Source: Pythium myriotylum (taxonomy: Eukaryota > Oomycota > Peronosporomycetes > Pythiales > Pythiaceae). From it: DNA of 64,000 bases. The first letter of the stretch is position 1. Each line of letters opens with the position of its first letter. The translations under genes were made by a program, and so were the position numbers. The notes under the pieces are model-generated. The model did no database searches, was not told the DNA's origin, and was given only the letters and a program-made list of their open reading frames with translations. The stretch is from positions 2,356,001 through 2,420,000 of the forward strand of contig JALJCQ010000009.1 in the NCBI GenBank assembly GCA_023091665.1, read 5' to 3'. Shown in pieces: positions 44,344 through 55,900 of the stretch.

Positions 44344-45087
44344 CTAGACGGTCTTATCGTACGGGCACACGGACATGATTGCACTTCGATAGTTGCCGGG
44401 AAGCTTGTACACGCACTGGTTTGCAACGGATGCCGACGTCGAGCAACTATTTCCTACGTACGAGTTGGGGTATTTCTTGATGATACCGGTTGCAGATGTC
44501 GATTGAACACGTATTGTGAGCTGATAGTTGCCATAGCTTGCTTTCCGCATCTGGCACGAGTATGGCGAGAAAGAATCAACCAGCTCCATTGATCGCCCTA
44601 AGCGAGCACTTGGGCTTGATAAAGGAAATCGCCCCACTGCCAGCATATACGAGCCAGCGCGTAGCGTTCGTACCATGTACGAGTCTTGGTGATTAAGCGA
44701 ACCATCACGTCGTCCCATTCCATAGTACGCGCTATTGTCGTCTCCTTCATCGTCATTAACAGCCATGAGCACGAGGGCGTTCGTGCTCAAATCCTTTCTG
44801 TAGAGGTAAATCTTGGAATCAATGAATGCCGAATCACAGTCGCGATTCACGTCTATGAAGGTGCGATTGTTGGTCGTTTCCATTGACAGGACATCGAACT
44901 CTACCCTAGCCGTCGTAGTGACGATCTCCAGCATATATTGGTCGACAGTGATGTAGCTACCGGGATATCGAAAGATCGTACCGCTGACGGTCTCGCTGAC
45001 TTCGAGAATCTGTGCCGTGGCTATCGACACCGCAATGCAGAAGAAGCTTAGCACAACGACAGTCGTCCGACGGAGTGATTGAGACAT
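44344..45087 (-). CDS. Secreted protein with PPC/DVUA0089-like beta domain
   Basis: 247 residues. A signal peptide (about 1-25, VVVLSFFCIAVSIATAQ) begins the protein. The middle has an Asp-rich motif DSKIYLYRKD ... AVNDDEGDDNSAYYG followed by MVRTLRAGSYMLAVGRF. That order (D-x-x-[IL]-x-L-[YF] ... NDD ... L-x-A-G-x-Y-x-L-x-V-G) is typical of PPC-like and DVUA0089-type secreted beta-sandwich domains in bacteria. Four or five Cys near the C-terminus may form disulphides. Function is unknown; calcium binding through the Asp cluster is possible. An ordinary secretory-pathway product, with no membrane anchor. Confidence 0.6.
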   Translation of the reverse strand: MSQSLRRTTVVVLSFFCIAVSIATAQILEVSETVSGTIFRYPGSYITVDQYMLEIVTTTARVEFDVLSMETTNNRTFIDVNRDCDSAFIDSKIYLYRKDLSTNALVLMAVNDDEGDDNSAYYGMGRRDGSLNHQDSYMVRTLRAGSYMLAVGRFPLSSPSARLGRSMELVDSFSPYSCQMRKASYGNYQLTIRVQSTSATGIIKKYPNSYVGNSCSTSASVANQCVYKLPGNYRSAIMSVCPYDKTV

Positions 45088-45515
45088 CTTTCCAGTCTAG
45101 GTTTCCGTCTTCGAAGTCTACGTTTGAGGTACCTCGCGGCTTTGTCAGTGATGGCTATTTGTTCCTTCTTCTTCACATCCGGAGATCCGCAGTGTTCCAA
45201 GCTGGTTCCAAGGCATCACAGCTACTATGGGATGTGAAAATAACTGTTGCGACGATGCTCACCGCGTGCTCATGAGGTACTGTATGCTGCGGAGATAGCA
45301 CCAGAAGATGAGATGAAACCACCCTTTTATCTTTAGTAGTATGGCTGGACAGATCCAATTCTTGGTGAAGATCGTTCACACCACCTTCGATAGAAAAGAT
45401 TCGCCGCAAGAATGCAGCCAGAATGTTCTAAGTGTATTGTCACAAGCATGTCGTAGTTGATCTTTTAAACAAGGCGTCTCAAACCTCTGTCGCGTCCTTG
45501 GTCGCTGACCACTTC
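45088..45515. other. Intergenic, no gene seen
   Basis: Upstream of the secreted-protein gene and 3' of the IMP3 gene. Only short frames. Confidence 0.4.
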
Positions 45516-46067
45516 TTAGTTTCCGAGCAGATCGTAGTCATCGAGTTTGTCGTTGTACTTCATGATGGTGCGCTTGATCTTGGAGCTATCGACCCACGTC
45601 ACGAAGTCTTCCATCGAGCGAGTGACCAGGAAAGCAGGGTCCGTCACAGCGGTCGGTCCAACACGTACGTGTCCTTGCTCCACGAACGTTGTCGCTTCCT
45701 TGATGGTTTCGGCCATCTTCACCCGAACCATCACGACCGGCAATCGGCGGCGACAGAACGACGATACGGACACTTCCTCGGCTTTCAGGAGGCTCTTCTT
45801 GGTCTGGATGAGGCCCATGTTGTAGAGCTTCTCGAGCAGCGCCTCGGTGGTCTTAATGCGGAACGGGTCATTCGCTGGGCGCTTCTTCAGTCGCGACACG
45901 ACCTTGGAGATGTGGCCCACAAGGCGGTTGTACTTGTGGTACTGCTCGCGATCCGGTAGCCGGTAGCGGCGGATGACCTTGATCTCGTGGAGGTTGTTCT
46001 CTTTCTTCCAGTCGAGCAGGTCGACCTTCTTGAGCAGCTTCTGTTCATGGAACTTCAACTGGCGCAT
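45516..46067 (-). CDS. IMP3: U3 snoRNP protein IMP3
   Basis: 183 residues from the ATG at 46067, giving [16 protein letters not shown], the exact family start. It has the S4-like RNA-binding region with [23 protein letters not shown] and the nearly invariant [19 protein letters not shown]. Length equals human and yeast IMP3 (about 183). IMP3 binds U3 snoRNA in the SSU processome and promotes U3-pre-rRNA pairing. Head-to-head with dyskerin, another nucleolar RNA factor, across 351 bp. Confidence 0.95.
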   Translation of the reverse strand: MRQLKFHEQKLLKKVDLLDWKKENNLHEIKVIRRYRLPDREQYHKYNRLVGHISKVVSRLKKRPANDPFRIKTTEALLEKLYNMGLIQTKKSLLKAEEVSVSSFCRRRLPVVMVRVKMAETIKEATTFVEQGHVRVGPTAVTDPAFLVTRSMEDFVTWVDSSKIKRTIMKYNDKLDDYDLLGN

Positions 46068-46418
46068 GGTCTGTACAGAGAAGCACCCTTTCACAGCAGT
46101 TCACAGCGCGCCATTAGCCCCCATCGACGCTCTTCCACGCGCCACCGCAAGCTCACCTTGGTGCCTTGTCTTTCGCCTGTGGCTTTTCAACTCCCATCCA
46201 TTTCCCGACCACCCTTATTTAGAAACCATCTCTCCCATCGACCACACTCTGAACACGTACCCGGATCTTGCAACCGACCAGAGCGTGCAGTTGGTTTCGG
46301 GACGGATGGTCTCCAACGAGGGACGCGTGCCCCACCATTGCTTGAATCCGGGACCGATGGCTCCGAGCCAACCGCCAAGCTCGCCTACTCGCAGCAGGCA
46401 TTGCGGCACTTGGCAAGC
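46068..46418. promoter_or_regulatory. Bidirectional promoter, IMP3 / dyskerin
   Basis: A 351-bp head-to-head gap joins two ribosome-biogenesis genes. It contains pyrimidine-rich CATCCATTTCCC near 46193-46205. The frame upstream of dyskerin stays open but lacks a family match, so I take it as leader. Co-regulation is an inference from layout and function. Confidence 0.5.
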
Positions 46419-47882
46419 ATGACGGCCGTCGAGATCGAGAAGAAGAGCAAGAAGAAGAAGCGCAAGCAGTCGGTGGACGAGGCGCCCGCCGGCAGCGACT
46501 TCATCGCGCCCGAGGCCAGCACGCCCAAGCTCGACACCTCCAAGTGGCCGCTGCTGCTCAAGAACTACAACCTCCTCAACGTGCGCACGGGCCACTACAC
46601 GCCCATCCCGGTGAGCACCAGCCCGCTCAAGCGCAACCTCCAGGACTACATCCGCTATGGCGTCATCAACCTCGACAAGCCCGCCAACCCCTCCTCACAC
46701 GAGGTCGTCGCCTGGATCCGACGCATCCTCCGCGTCGAGAAGACGGGCCACTCGGGCACGCTCGACCCCAAGGTCACGGGCTGCTTGATTGTCTGCGTCG
46801 ACCGCGCCACGCGCCTCGTCAAGGCCCAGCAGGGCGCCGGTAAGGAGTACGTCGCCGTCGTGCGCCTCCACAGCGCCGTCGAGAGCCAGACCAAGGTCGC
46901 GCGCGCCATCGAGACCCTCACGGGCGCGCTCTTCCAGCGCCCGCCGCTTATCTCGGCTGTCAAGCGCCAGCTCCGTATCCGTACCATCTACGACAGCAAG
47001 CTCATCGAGTTTGACCAGGAGCGCAACCTCGGCGTCTTCTGGGTCAGCTGTGAAGCCGGCACCTACATTCGTACGCTTTGTGTACATCTCGGCCTTGTGC
47101 TCGGCGTCGGCGGCCACATGCAGGAGCTGCGTCGTGTGCGCTCGGGTGTGCTCGGCGAGGCTGACTCTATGGTGACCATGCACGATGTCTTGGATGCCCA
47201 ATACCAATACGACACGTTCAAGGACGAGTCATACCTCCGCCGCATTGTGCGCCCACTCGAGGTTCTCCTGACGACCTACAAGCGCATTGTCGTCAAGGAT
47301 TCCTCGGTCAACGCCATCTGCTACGGCGCCAAGTTCATGGTGCCGGGTCTCCTCCGATTCGCCGACGACATTGACATTGGTGAGGAGGTGGTTCTCATGA
47401 CCACCAAGGGTGAAGCTATCGCCGTGGCCATTGCCCAAATGACGACTGCGGTCATGGCCACCTGCGACCATGGCGTTGTTGCCAAGGTTAAGCGCGTTAT
47501 CATGGAACGTGACACCTACCCGCGACGATGGGGACTTGGCCCGATGGCCCAGAAGGTCAAGGGTCTTGTGAAGGAAGGCAAGATCGGCAAGTTCGGCAAG
47601 GTCAACGAGAACACGCCAGCTGAAGTGTCAAAGCTTTACGGATCCAACGGCGCTGCCACCGCGGACAAGAAGCCTTTGATTGAGGAGATCAAGCCTGCCG
47701 CTTCGGATGACGAAGATGAGTCGGAGCGCAAGAAGCAAAAGAAAGAGAAGAAGGAAAAGAAGGAGAAGAAGAAGAACAAGCGTGATGCAGAGGAGGCATC
47801 TGTTGCTGACGCTGGGGCGTCCCCCGAGAAGAAGAAGTCCAAGAAGAAGAAGAAGAAGTCGGCTGGCAGCGACTCGGAATAA
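46419..47882 (+). CDS. DKC1: Dyskerin / Cbf5 pseudouridine synthase
   Basis: 487 residues, single exon. The ATG at 46419 gives [15 protein letters not shown], a short basic N-terminus. The DKCLD segment ([21 protein letters not shown]) leads into the TruB catalytic domain: [33 protein letters not shown] with catalytic D116, [18 protein letters not shown] and [19 protein letters not shown] domain follows at about 285-365. The C-terminal 70 residues are Lys-rich KKE/KKK repeats, a nucleolar signal. It is the catalytic core of H/ACA snoRNPs, pseudouridylating rRNA and stabilising telomerase RNA where that RNA is H/ACA type. Confidence 0.97.
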   Translation: MTAVEIEKKSKKKKRKQSVDEAPAGSDFIAPEASTPKLDTSKWPLLLKNYNLLNVRTGHYTPIPVSTSPLKRNLQDYIRYGVINLDKPANPSSHEVVAWIRRILRVEKTGHSGTLDPKVTGCLIVCVDRATRLVKAQQGAGKEYVAVVRLHSAVESQTKVARAIETLTGALFQRPPLISAVKRQLRIRTIYDSKLIEFDQERNLGVFWVSCEAGTYIRTLCVHLGLVLGVGGHMQELRRVRSGVLGEADSMVTMHDVLDAQYQYDTFKDESYLRRIVRPLEVLLTTYKRIVVKDSSVNAICYGAKFMVPGLLRFADDIDIGEEVVLMTTKGEAIAVAIAQMTTAVMATCDHGVVAKVKRVIMERDTYPRRWGLGPMAQKVKGLVKEGKIGKFGKVNENTPAEVSKLYGSNGAATADKKPLIEEIKPAASDDEDESERKKQKKEKKEKKEKKKNKRDAEEASVADAGASPEKKKSKKKKKKSAGSDSE

Positions 47883-48205
47883 GTTCACTCGCTTGCAACT
47901 GGGTTTTCCGAACTCGAAGAAAAGGAAGTTGCTTGCATCGTCCGGTGTGCTTCGATCTTCTACCTTCGCTCTCCTCTTGTAGAGTGACAAAATCTTCAGC
48001 AGCTAGGCGCGGTTTCCCCTCAGGCACCGCGAATCACTAAACTACACTACTTGTCGCGTGTATATACATGTATACTGGTTCCACTGCGAACGAGACACTT
48101 CTCAAAAATCTCTCATTCAACTCCAAATTCGAACGACTGCTTCTCGTATTGACAGACGTAGTGAACTTTTTGTGTTTGTTTGATGGTGCCCTACGATCTA
48201 TTCGT
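47883..48205. other. Intergenic between convergent dyskerin and bS18m genes
   Basis: A 323-bp tail-to-tail gap that should hold both 3' untranslated regions. Nothing else seen. Confidence 0.45.
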
Positions 48206-49552
48206 CTATTCTTCGTCCATGTCGTCGAACTCATCGTCGTCGTCATCGTCATCGACGGCGTTGGCATCTTCGTTCTCAGCCAAAGCCTCAAGCTTGGCAA
48301 TCTCCTCTTCTTCCATAGCTCGCCACTGCTCCGGCGAAGGGTCTGGGTATCTGGACAGGTAAGGCAAGAGAGCCAATTGGCGCGAGATCTTCACGGCGCG
48401 AGCCAGCTGTCGTTGCTGCTTGGCCGTCAAACCCGTGAAACGACGCGGACGGATGCGACCGGTTGGAGAGATGAAAAGTCGGAGCAGATCAACATCCTAT
48501 ACGATACTCAGTCAGACATCAAGGATAACAGACAGCACCCCAGCGTAAAACAAACCATTGCGAGCTCGACCGGGTCAGGGTGGTTGGCGCGGACGAAGTA
48601 CTTCCACGGCTTGTCCTTCTTCGTACCAAATGGCTGGCGCTTCTCTCGTGGAGTCATCCAGTTGAGCATTTCTGGCGAGTAGGTAGAGCCTTGGTCCCAC
48701 TGCCCAAAAGGGTCCGAAGACAGATCATCATCGTCATCATCAGCATCGCCCTCAATGGCCATGCTGAGAGAGGAGTCGTAGTTTGGCATTTCCTACACTC
48801 CAACACTGTGAGTTGGACTGTCACCACCACCACCAGACCATTTCTGAGCATCACGCACAATGTACAGACGATCGTCCTCTGGGGCATTACCCGACTCGAT
48901 GCTTGCAAGTTCGCGCTCGTACTTGGCAGCCCACTCTGCGTCCGTAAGCTGGGCACCCTCGTCGTCTTCATCGTCTTCGTCGAGCAAATCCTCATCGTCA
49001 TCTTCCGATCCCTCAACCAACTCTCGGAGGCGCTTCAATTCATCCTCATCCAATTCAACGAGGTCGTCATCCTCATCCTCATCGTCGTCATCTTCATCGA
49101 CGAGCTCTCCTGAGGCCTTCAGGAACTCGGTGGGGTCGTCGATCGGACCCCGCAGCCTCTCGAGCTCCAACTCCTCCTTGGCCAGGAACTCGACCTCAGG
49201 CGGCACTTCCGTCAAGTCCTCGTCCACGTCCACGAACTTGTCGTGAAGAGACTTCTTCTCGTGGGCTATCGCAGTGTATCAATTCGCGTGAGTCACCGGG
49301 CCGTTTCCTACGCAACACTCGTCCAGCACTCACACTTGTCCTTCTTGGACGAGAACAAGCGCAGCGCGATGGTCTGCTGCTGCGCCATCAGCGCCTGCTT
49401 GTAGCCGGCGTTCACCGCGGCATTTCGGGCGGCCTGGCGACCAAGCGCTGCACGCAATGACACAACTCCCGTCAGTGATCCGCTCTATCCATCGCGCGAG
49501 AGGCAACGCCGCGTCTCCAGGCAGCACGTGCCCCGAGCCGCGGCGGGCACAT
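48206..49552 (-). CDS. Mitochondrial ribosomal protein bS18 with acidic insert
   Basis: Five exons: 49528-49552, 49334-49447, 48859-49265, 48556-48792 and 48206-48496, for 357 residues. Internal phases agree; the 25-nt first exon is the weakest call. The bS18 core is near residues 262-325: [19 protein letters not shown] then [23 protein letters not shown]. The N-terminus (basic, no acids, ending [11 protein letters not shown]) looks like a mitochondrial presequence. Between them lie about 110 very acidic residues with Asp/Glu runs, and the C-terminus is acidic too. Typical bS18 is 75-90 residues, so this is about four times longer. It is a small-subunit protein of the mitoribosome. Confidence 0.75.
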
Positions 49553-50120
49553 TGAGCGCCACGGGCTACGCACCGGCGAGCGCGGGGCGGAGCCACACGC
49601 GGACCATACTGCTCTTCCGGCAATCGAGCGGCTACGAGTTCTCTCGGATCGAGCGAACCACTCACTTGGTGTTGGAGTGGTCCGTCCCGAATGTCCCGAA
49701 TTTCAGCATCCGAAATGAGGGACTGGTGGTCCGTCCTATTCTAGGCAATGAGGACATGCGCACTCCGTCGACAGTCGAGTGTGCCGCCACCAGAACTCGG
49801 CCATCGAGAATGCGGTTGCGTTGCACCAAGTTCTGACGTTCTTTTTGTTTTCTCTCTTTCACCTTGTCCGTTGTAGAATGTGCTATGCCAAACTATACAA
49901 ATGCACCACCAGCCGGGTCACTTCTCTGGTCATTCTCCCCAATGCAAGCCGAAACCCATACGAGGTGAGGCACCAAAGCTAACCAAACCTATACAGCAGC
50001 GCAGCCAGCGGGCAGTGCGCAGGCCTATTGCCTTTGCGTATGTCTTCTGCTCAGTCGCAACCCCAACCGTCAGTGACACGGCTGGAGCAGACTAGCCGAG
50101 AGACCTCTAGCTTCAAGGAA
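49553..50120. other. Intergenic, no gene seen
   Basis: Lies upstream of the bS18m gene and downstream of the PP2A subunit gene. Only short frames without features. Confidence 0.4.
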
Positions 50121-51801
50121 TCAGTTGTCAGATCCCGTCTTCGAGGCCGCCAGGAGCTCTATCTTCTTCCACTTCTCTCCTTCCTTTTCTTTCTTGTCAC
50201 TTTGCGCCTGCTCCTTCGCCGCATAGTCCTTCGCACACTGATCATACAGCGCCATATCGTAGTCCATGTATAGCTTCAACACGTTCTAAGACAGACGGTA
50301 AAGGCGGTGAGTGACAACGCAACACAAACTAACCGAAAGTCGACTACGAGCTTACCTGCGCCAAGCCTTCAACTGTAGTGTTCCAGTGACCCATTGAGTT
50401 CTTGTGCAGCGGACCGTAGATCACAGGAAGGATCAAGTGCGCGTGTTGCTTGCTCAGGCAGCCATTGTTCACGAGATGCTCGTTGTTCCACAAGAACAAC
50501 GTTCGCTCCGACACCTGAAAGTGCTGGCTGCCAAGCCACTTGGCCAGCGCCTGGAACAACGGCTTGTGCACTTGCTGCAGCTGCTCCGATCCCATCAGCT
50601 CGAGAATCTCTTCAAGCTCGTTCAGGAAAATGACCTGCTTTGAGGAGCAAGACCATGGCCAGAACTTAATGATACCCTGAATGACGGGAATCGCTGTGTC
50701 TGGATCCTTTTCGACGTACTGGGTAATACAGTACGAAAGCTGCTGGTGGTACATCGACACGCATTTTGGCTTGTGAAGAGGAACAAGAGCACGGACCAGG
50801 AACTGGAGATGCTCTGCCTTCAGAGGCATCGCGAAGCCGTTGATGATACTGCCCAAGATCTCGAGAAGCTCACCGATACCATTGTGGCGCTCCGTCTCGT
50901 ACACAAAACGGTAGAAAACATTGCTGATTGCCTTGCGGATGAACGATCGATGAGACATGAACTTGCCATAGATTCGGTGGAGAATGGTCTTGAGATAGTC
51001 TCGCTCACGAGGATCTTCACTGTCAAACAGATCAATGATGGACAAGCAGAACTTCTGGTCAACAAATTTCTTCGCCACTTTCGCGTTGACTTCCCCAGAC
51101 ACAATAAAGCGCAGGAAGAACTCGTAGACGACTTGAAGGTGGGGCCACGAGGCTTCCAAAACTGGTTCATCCTCCTCTGGATCGAAATCCTCGGTTTGGG
51201 GAGGAAGTGCACGGCAAATGTTTGCGGACACCATGGCCATGATGTCAGGCATCAGCGCCTCCGTGAAGATCTTCTGTCCTCCGGGATTGTTCACATAGTC
51301 GACGAGCTCCAGAAGGGTTTGGCGCTTCAGATCCTTACCACTGAGGCGTCTAATCAGCATAACCAAAGATACACAATCGCATGACCATCAAGACTCACCG
51401 TTTGTCCGAGGTGGGGTCGTCAAAGTTGAAGATGACCGAACAGAGCTCCAGCTTTTGTTGGAAGAGAGCCTTTTGTAGAGAAAGATCATCAGAGTCTGCA
51501 TAGAATCGATTGTTCCCAGCCATCACCGTACCTCGCGACGCTGAAGGGCCGTGTCCTTGAGGTGAGGAAGATCCTTCAGAGCCTGGATTTTTTGGTTTCT
51601 TGCCAAGAAAGAACGTCGACGCTCTCGTTTCGGAAGCGAGACATCCGAACGAGCTACCTCGCCAACAGGGGACGACGCAGCCGCGCCGCCGCCCGATGCC
51701 AGCTTCGGTCCATCCACATCAACTCGGTCCGGCGACTGGCCCGGGATGTGCTCGCCGTTGTTGCTCAGTTTTCGTTTCACCGTCTGCAGCATTCCCTTCA
51801 T
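50121..51801 (-). CDS. PP2A regulatory subunit B56 (B')
   Basis: Four exons: 51532-51801, 51399-51469, 50356-51349 and 50121-50285, giving 499 residues; junction phases are 0, 2, 0. The HEAT-like B56 body is highly conserved: VIFNFDDPTSDK, WPHLQVVYEFFLRFI, LFDSEDPRERDYLKTILHRIYGKF, PLHKPKCVSMYHQQLSYC, IIKFWPWSCSSKQVIFLNELEEIL and SERTLFLWNNEHL. The N-terminal 70 and C-terminal 40 residues are charged and variable, as in other B56 subunits. It targets the PP2A catalytic dimer to LxxIxE-motif substrates in signalling and mitosis. Confidence 0.95.
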
Positions 51802-53010
51802 CGCTTAGATGCTGGCAACGTGCGTTTCTCCTCTCGCCGACGTCGCTCCACGACCTTGGCGTTCCAGTGCGTACTGCGCAGCTTCAAGCGTCCAGTTAGT
51901 GGCCAATTCCTAAAAGATACGGCAAAGTGGCCCTCGGGGGGAGGCTCGGAGGGGGCTCAACAGCCGGTGCTGCGCTCGACTCGACCGCGGCCGCATCGTC
52001 ACGCGCCATCACCGCCACGCGCGCCCCCCCCTCGCAGCCTCTTTGCTCCAGTCGAGTGGCAGCACTTCCCCACCTGTCGTCCGCACTCGCTGGTTCGACG
52101 CGTAAGACGGTCCTGCGAGCTTTCGCGCCGTCTCTCTCAGCCGGTGACTGGGCTTCCCCTGCTCTCGGACTCGGGGCGCCGCGCCGTCTGGTCGGGTCTC
52201 CCCCTCGCTCTCTCTCTCGCTCTCTCTCTGCTCGCGGATCTCCCCTCGTCGACGCCCGCACGCACGCTCGCAGTCGGGAACCAACGCAGCCGCAGTCGTC
52301 CAGCGCCGAGGTGCTTCCACGCGCTTTGTGTTTTCTTCCTTGTCCCCACACTAACCCTCTCACAGAGACAGTGTGGGGAGGGACCTGCGAGAACTGATCG
52401 GACTCAGCGACCACAGGGGGCGCGCGATTTATCAAAAGAGGGTACAAAGATATGGACAAAAGACTCTTCACGCATTTGGATGTCCCCCCTTTTTTGGAGC
52501 GTTTTCAAAAGATTCATCTTGTCTTCAAATATTACGGCAGCGGAAGATAGCATCTGGGCCGTGTGCGAGTTGGTGTGGCGCGGGGCGCCCTCTGAACCCT
52601 TCACTTTTCGAGCCAAAAATACTCGCGCTGCTCGCCTCGAAATTGCGCGCGAGAGCGCCTCGCGCGCCTCTAAATGTGCGCGGGCGTTCGCGACCACAGT
52701 CCCCCCCGCGACGCATGGCCCGAGAATGGCTGGTGACGCAGAAACAAGATGGCTTGGCGGAAATCCCACTTTCTCCCAAATAGAGTGGTCCACCTTAAAC
52801 TACCCATTATCGGGACCATCACTCGCGCCCAGCAAATGGACACGCGAGAAAAGCCACCGGACAAGTATTGATCGCAGCGGCGCTGGGCGATCGATGCACG
52901 TCGTCGGCGCTCAAGCGCGCTGCTTCACGTGGCAAGTGACAGTCGAATGGACCATTAGAAGGCGCCTTGTGGACAGCTCATCGTCCATGACGTTGATGGC
53001 TGCTATTTGA
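51802..53010. other. Intergenic between the PP2A subunit and the palindrome
   Basis: Long frames on the plus strand are Arg/Ser/Pro-rich and lack features. A CT-rich simple tract lies near 52203-52236. I do not call a gene here. Confidence 0.4.
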
Positions 53011-54716
53011 TCAAGTCGCATTACCACACCACTTTACGCGCCACTCCAAGCTCGCCAATGTGTCGTGCTTTGCATCAGGTTTGCGAACTGGTTGATCTTC
53101 AGCATCAGGCTCCTTGGAGTGGTCCGGTTCAACGCAGACGATCTCCACAACCTCACGACGCGACTGGTGATCAGCTTCGGCGGTGGCAACTTCGAAGGAT
53201 TCAACCTGAACTTTCCGGTGTGGATGCAGCGGTTTGACAGTTTTCGATCCCAGCGTTTCAAACGGTGATTTCCGCTCGATTGCGTTCGAGATCGGGCTGA
53301 TGTGGTCGGCCAGCTCGCGATCCTACCACAAGTTTTATGTAATCAGCATCCAGAAGAACTCGGCAAGACCTCTTGAACACTGGGGAGGGAAATAATGTTA
53401 GTGCACAAGCGAAACAGCGAGAACGTCGTCGTGATTGCATCGCCAGTGCCATGCGGTGAAGTCAAGTTCATGTATACTGTACAACGCTTGTGGCACCCTC
53501 TAGTCCATTTCGAACTGACCCGTCGATGCATCATGGGCAAACATGTGATTCCATTTCGTGGCTTCGACGTGCCATCCTGGTGCTCCGTTTGGCTGACAAG
53601 CTTGTATGATTACCTGTGCGAGATGTCGACATATTCAAATGCCTCGCGAGTGGACGTGAATCCATCCGACTTGACACGCACGAGAGTGGTGCGTGCCCTC
53701 AAATGTGTTCGTTTTTACGCTCATGCATGTCGATGAGGTGAGAAAGAGTTGGATCAAGCTGTGGATCATAGGAAAATTGATTTGTCTCGATTGGTGAGAT
53801 TAGGGTCTCACGTTTTCGCGGGAGCGCTCGATCGAAGTCGAACTAGCCGGCAACCACTGGCGGGTATTCGACTTGGGATTGGCTGTCGACGTGAAATTAG
53901 ACTTCCAGGCGGTCTTGGATTCCGGCTTCGTTTCATCTCCTGCGAACAACTCAGTCGTTAGCACCGAAAAAAGGCACAACTCAGAACGGCGCTCAGAAGA
54001 GAGGGCGATGCCCGTGGACGGTTCAGTGACTAAGGTGTGAGGGTGAGAGAGGTGCGTGGGCTCACCATGTGTTGCTCCTGCGCGAGTTTTTTCCGAGCCA
54101 AGTCGTATTCGAGGCGAAGACTGTATTGCCCGATGGGTGTGCAGTTGAAGAAGCGCGTTTTTGGTGTTTGCACAGGCCGTGGTCACGTGCTGTGCGACTG
54201 ACGCTGGACAAAGTCCGATGCAAATCAACCGAAGCACATTCTCGAGACCAAGCAGTTGGCCTTGAACGAGATCGAGAGGACGCAAAGCAAAGCAAGTCGC
54301 ATATCTATGACAAGGAGCAGGCGCGGCGCTTGCTGCAGGAATGTGTCGTTCGTTGTCGTGGCTGTGACGGTGACAGTGGATGAGGAGGCAAAGGCTCTTG
54401 CAGTTGGGGATGAGAAGAAGTGGACAAGATTTGATGAACAGGGACCTAGCTTCGTGCATCGGGTGTGTCCGCTGGGGCTGTGTCTTGTTCTGTCGTGTCG
54501 GGTCGTGTCGTCAAGGAGGATCTTGATGGATCTTGATGTTGCATGAGGCCAGCAAGGAGCGTCGAAAGGAATAGACGCGGCGAAGTCAGAGAGGCAAGCC
54601 AAAGTGAGATGTGCGTGCGTCTGACGTCGTGCTTGATGGAACTCACCGATCTTGGGAGGAAACGAAGCCACTGGCGAGTACGCGGTGAGGGCAGAGGGAG
54701 GAGGAGATGATGCCAT
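53011..54716 (-). CDS. Multi-exon gene of unknown function, left palindrome arm
   Basis: I could fix the ends but not all exons. The first exon starts at the ATG 54716 (MASSPPPSALTAYSPVASF) and meets a GTGAGT donor. Probable inner exons include one ending LEYDLARKKLAQEQHM before GTGAGC near 54066, a Ser/Thr-rich exon (TAWKSNFTSTANPKSNTRQW, about 53815-53940), an exon with FTSTREAFEYVDISHR (about 53620-53700), and one ending SLPSVQE near 53368. The last exon, 53011-53322, is well supported: 103 residues from DRELADHISPI to VKWCGNAT, preceded by a branch-like CTGAT and TAG. No domain was recognised. Only the last exon lies outside the inverted repeat. Confidence 0.4.
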
Positions 54717-54886
54717 GCGGAATGACGACGGGACGTGTAATAAGAACTTGACATGAGGTGACTTGACAAGACCTACTCGCTAGACAGACACAACGAGACG
54801 GAGAATCTATAGAAAAACGAAACGAGTCAGAGAGAGTCAGGCACGGTGCTCGACTTTGGCACGGAGGTCTCGAGCGCTGGCGACTT

Positions 54887-55734
54887 TCACTGTTTGTGGG
54901 GTGCGGCTCGCGTCGGATGCGCGATCAAGAGGCCCGAGGGCAGCGCGAGCACTTGTTCTGCGAAGGCGTTGGGTCCTTTGCGCTTGGACACGCCCGCGAA
55001 GAGGCGGTGGGCGCTGAAGTCGAGCACGGAGAGGCGCGCGAGCTCCGTGACGGGGGCGCCCATATAGAACTCGGCCTTCTGGAGCAGCCACTCCGGGATG
55101 TAGCAGATCCGGTCGGTCATGGGCTTGTCTACGCCCACCTCCACTGTGAAGACCTGTGGGAAGGTGCGGGTCTTGCTGACCTCGTGGAGGTCCCGTTGCA
55201 CGAGCTTGTCGTGCATGTCGATGGTCGTGGCCACGTCCATCTCGACGAAGTGGAGGTCCAGGTCGTGGAGAAGGTCGCGCGTGCGGTTGACGCTGGCGCG
55301 CTGGAGGCGGTCGCCGCACTCGGAGGAGAAGAGCAGCACGCAGATCTGTGATGAGGAATGAGGCGTCAGCCGGTTGGTTCAAGAAGGAGAGCCGGGTCCT
55401 TCCATGGAAGGAAGACGGAGGTGGTGCTTACCTTTTGGGTTGCGTGGTCGTAGGTCTTGGTGGAGGTGGTGGTGTCATCTGACTCCGCCGTCTCCAAGAC
55501 GCTAGAGGTCGAGATGGCGGCGTCAGTCGCGGTCGCGAAGGTGTGGTGGTCGAAGAGGCAGGAAGCGCTCCATCGAAGCGCTGCGTTAGCCACGGCGGTG
55601 GCAAGCGCGAAAGCGCGTGAGAAAGCGCGAGATGTGGTCGTCACTAGCTGTTCCCAGAAGGCGCGGAGCTGGCTGACGCTGCGCGTGGCGCCGGTGGCGG
55701 TGGCGGTGGTCGTCGTGAACTTGTGGTCGCACAT
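54887..55734 (-). CDS. Glutaredoxin/SH3BGR-fold protein, left copy
   Basis: Two exons, 55432-55734 and 54887-55345, with an 86-nt intron; 252 residues. The N-terminal 100 residues are Thr/Ser/Ala-rich. Exon 2 opens with a thioredoxin-like strand (ICVLLFSSECGDRLQRAS), then DLHFVEMDVATT and a cis-Pro-type TFPQVFTVEVG. That layout matches the SH3BGR/glutaredoxin-like fold, but the usual C-x-x-C is absent: only one Cys sits in the ECGD site. A redox role is therefore doubtful. An identical copy lies in the other arm in inverted orientation (57024-57871). Confidence 0.55.
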
Positions 55735-55850
55735 GGTGTTTCGTAGCGGAACGTTGGTGCGGAGGGTAGGCGAGGGAGGAAGGTGCTGCTTTGCTTTGCG
55801 AGGCAATTTGGAGAATGATGGCCGGCAGCAGGAGCGCACCGATCCGCTCG

Positions 55851-55900
55851 CTCGTAGCTCGTAGCTCGTAGCTCGTAGCTCGTAGCTCGTAGCTCGTAGC
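55851..55900. repeat. 7-bp tandem repeat, seven units (left arm)
   Basis: CTCGTAG repeated seven times plus one base, about 120 bp upstream of the left glutaredoxin-fold start. The mirror copy in the right arm has eight units. Confidence 0.9.

Noticed and set aside
51562..53010. 482-codon plus-strand frame
   Set aside because: Begins antisense to PP2A exon 1 and continues through Arg/Ser-rich sequence without conserved features.
54837..55382. 181-codon Arg/Pro-rich frame in the left arm (mirror 57376-57921)
   Set aside because: It is an alternative frame of the second exon of the glutaredoxin-fold gene, which explains the sequence better.
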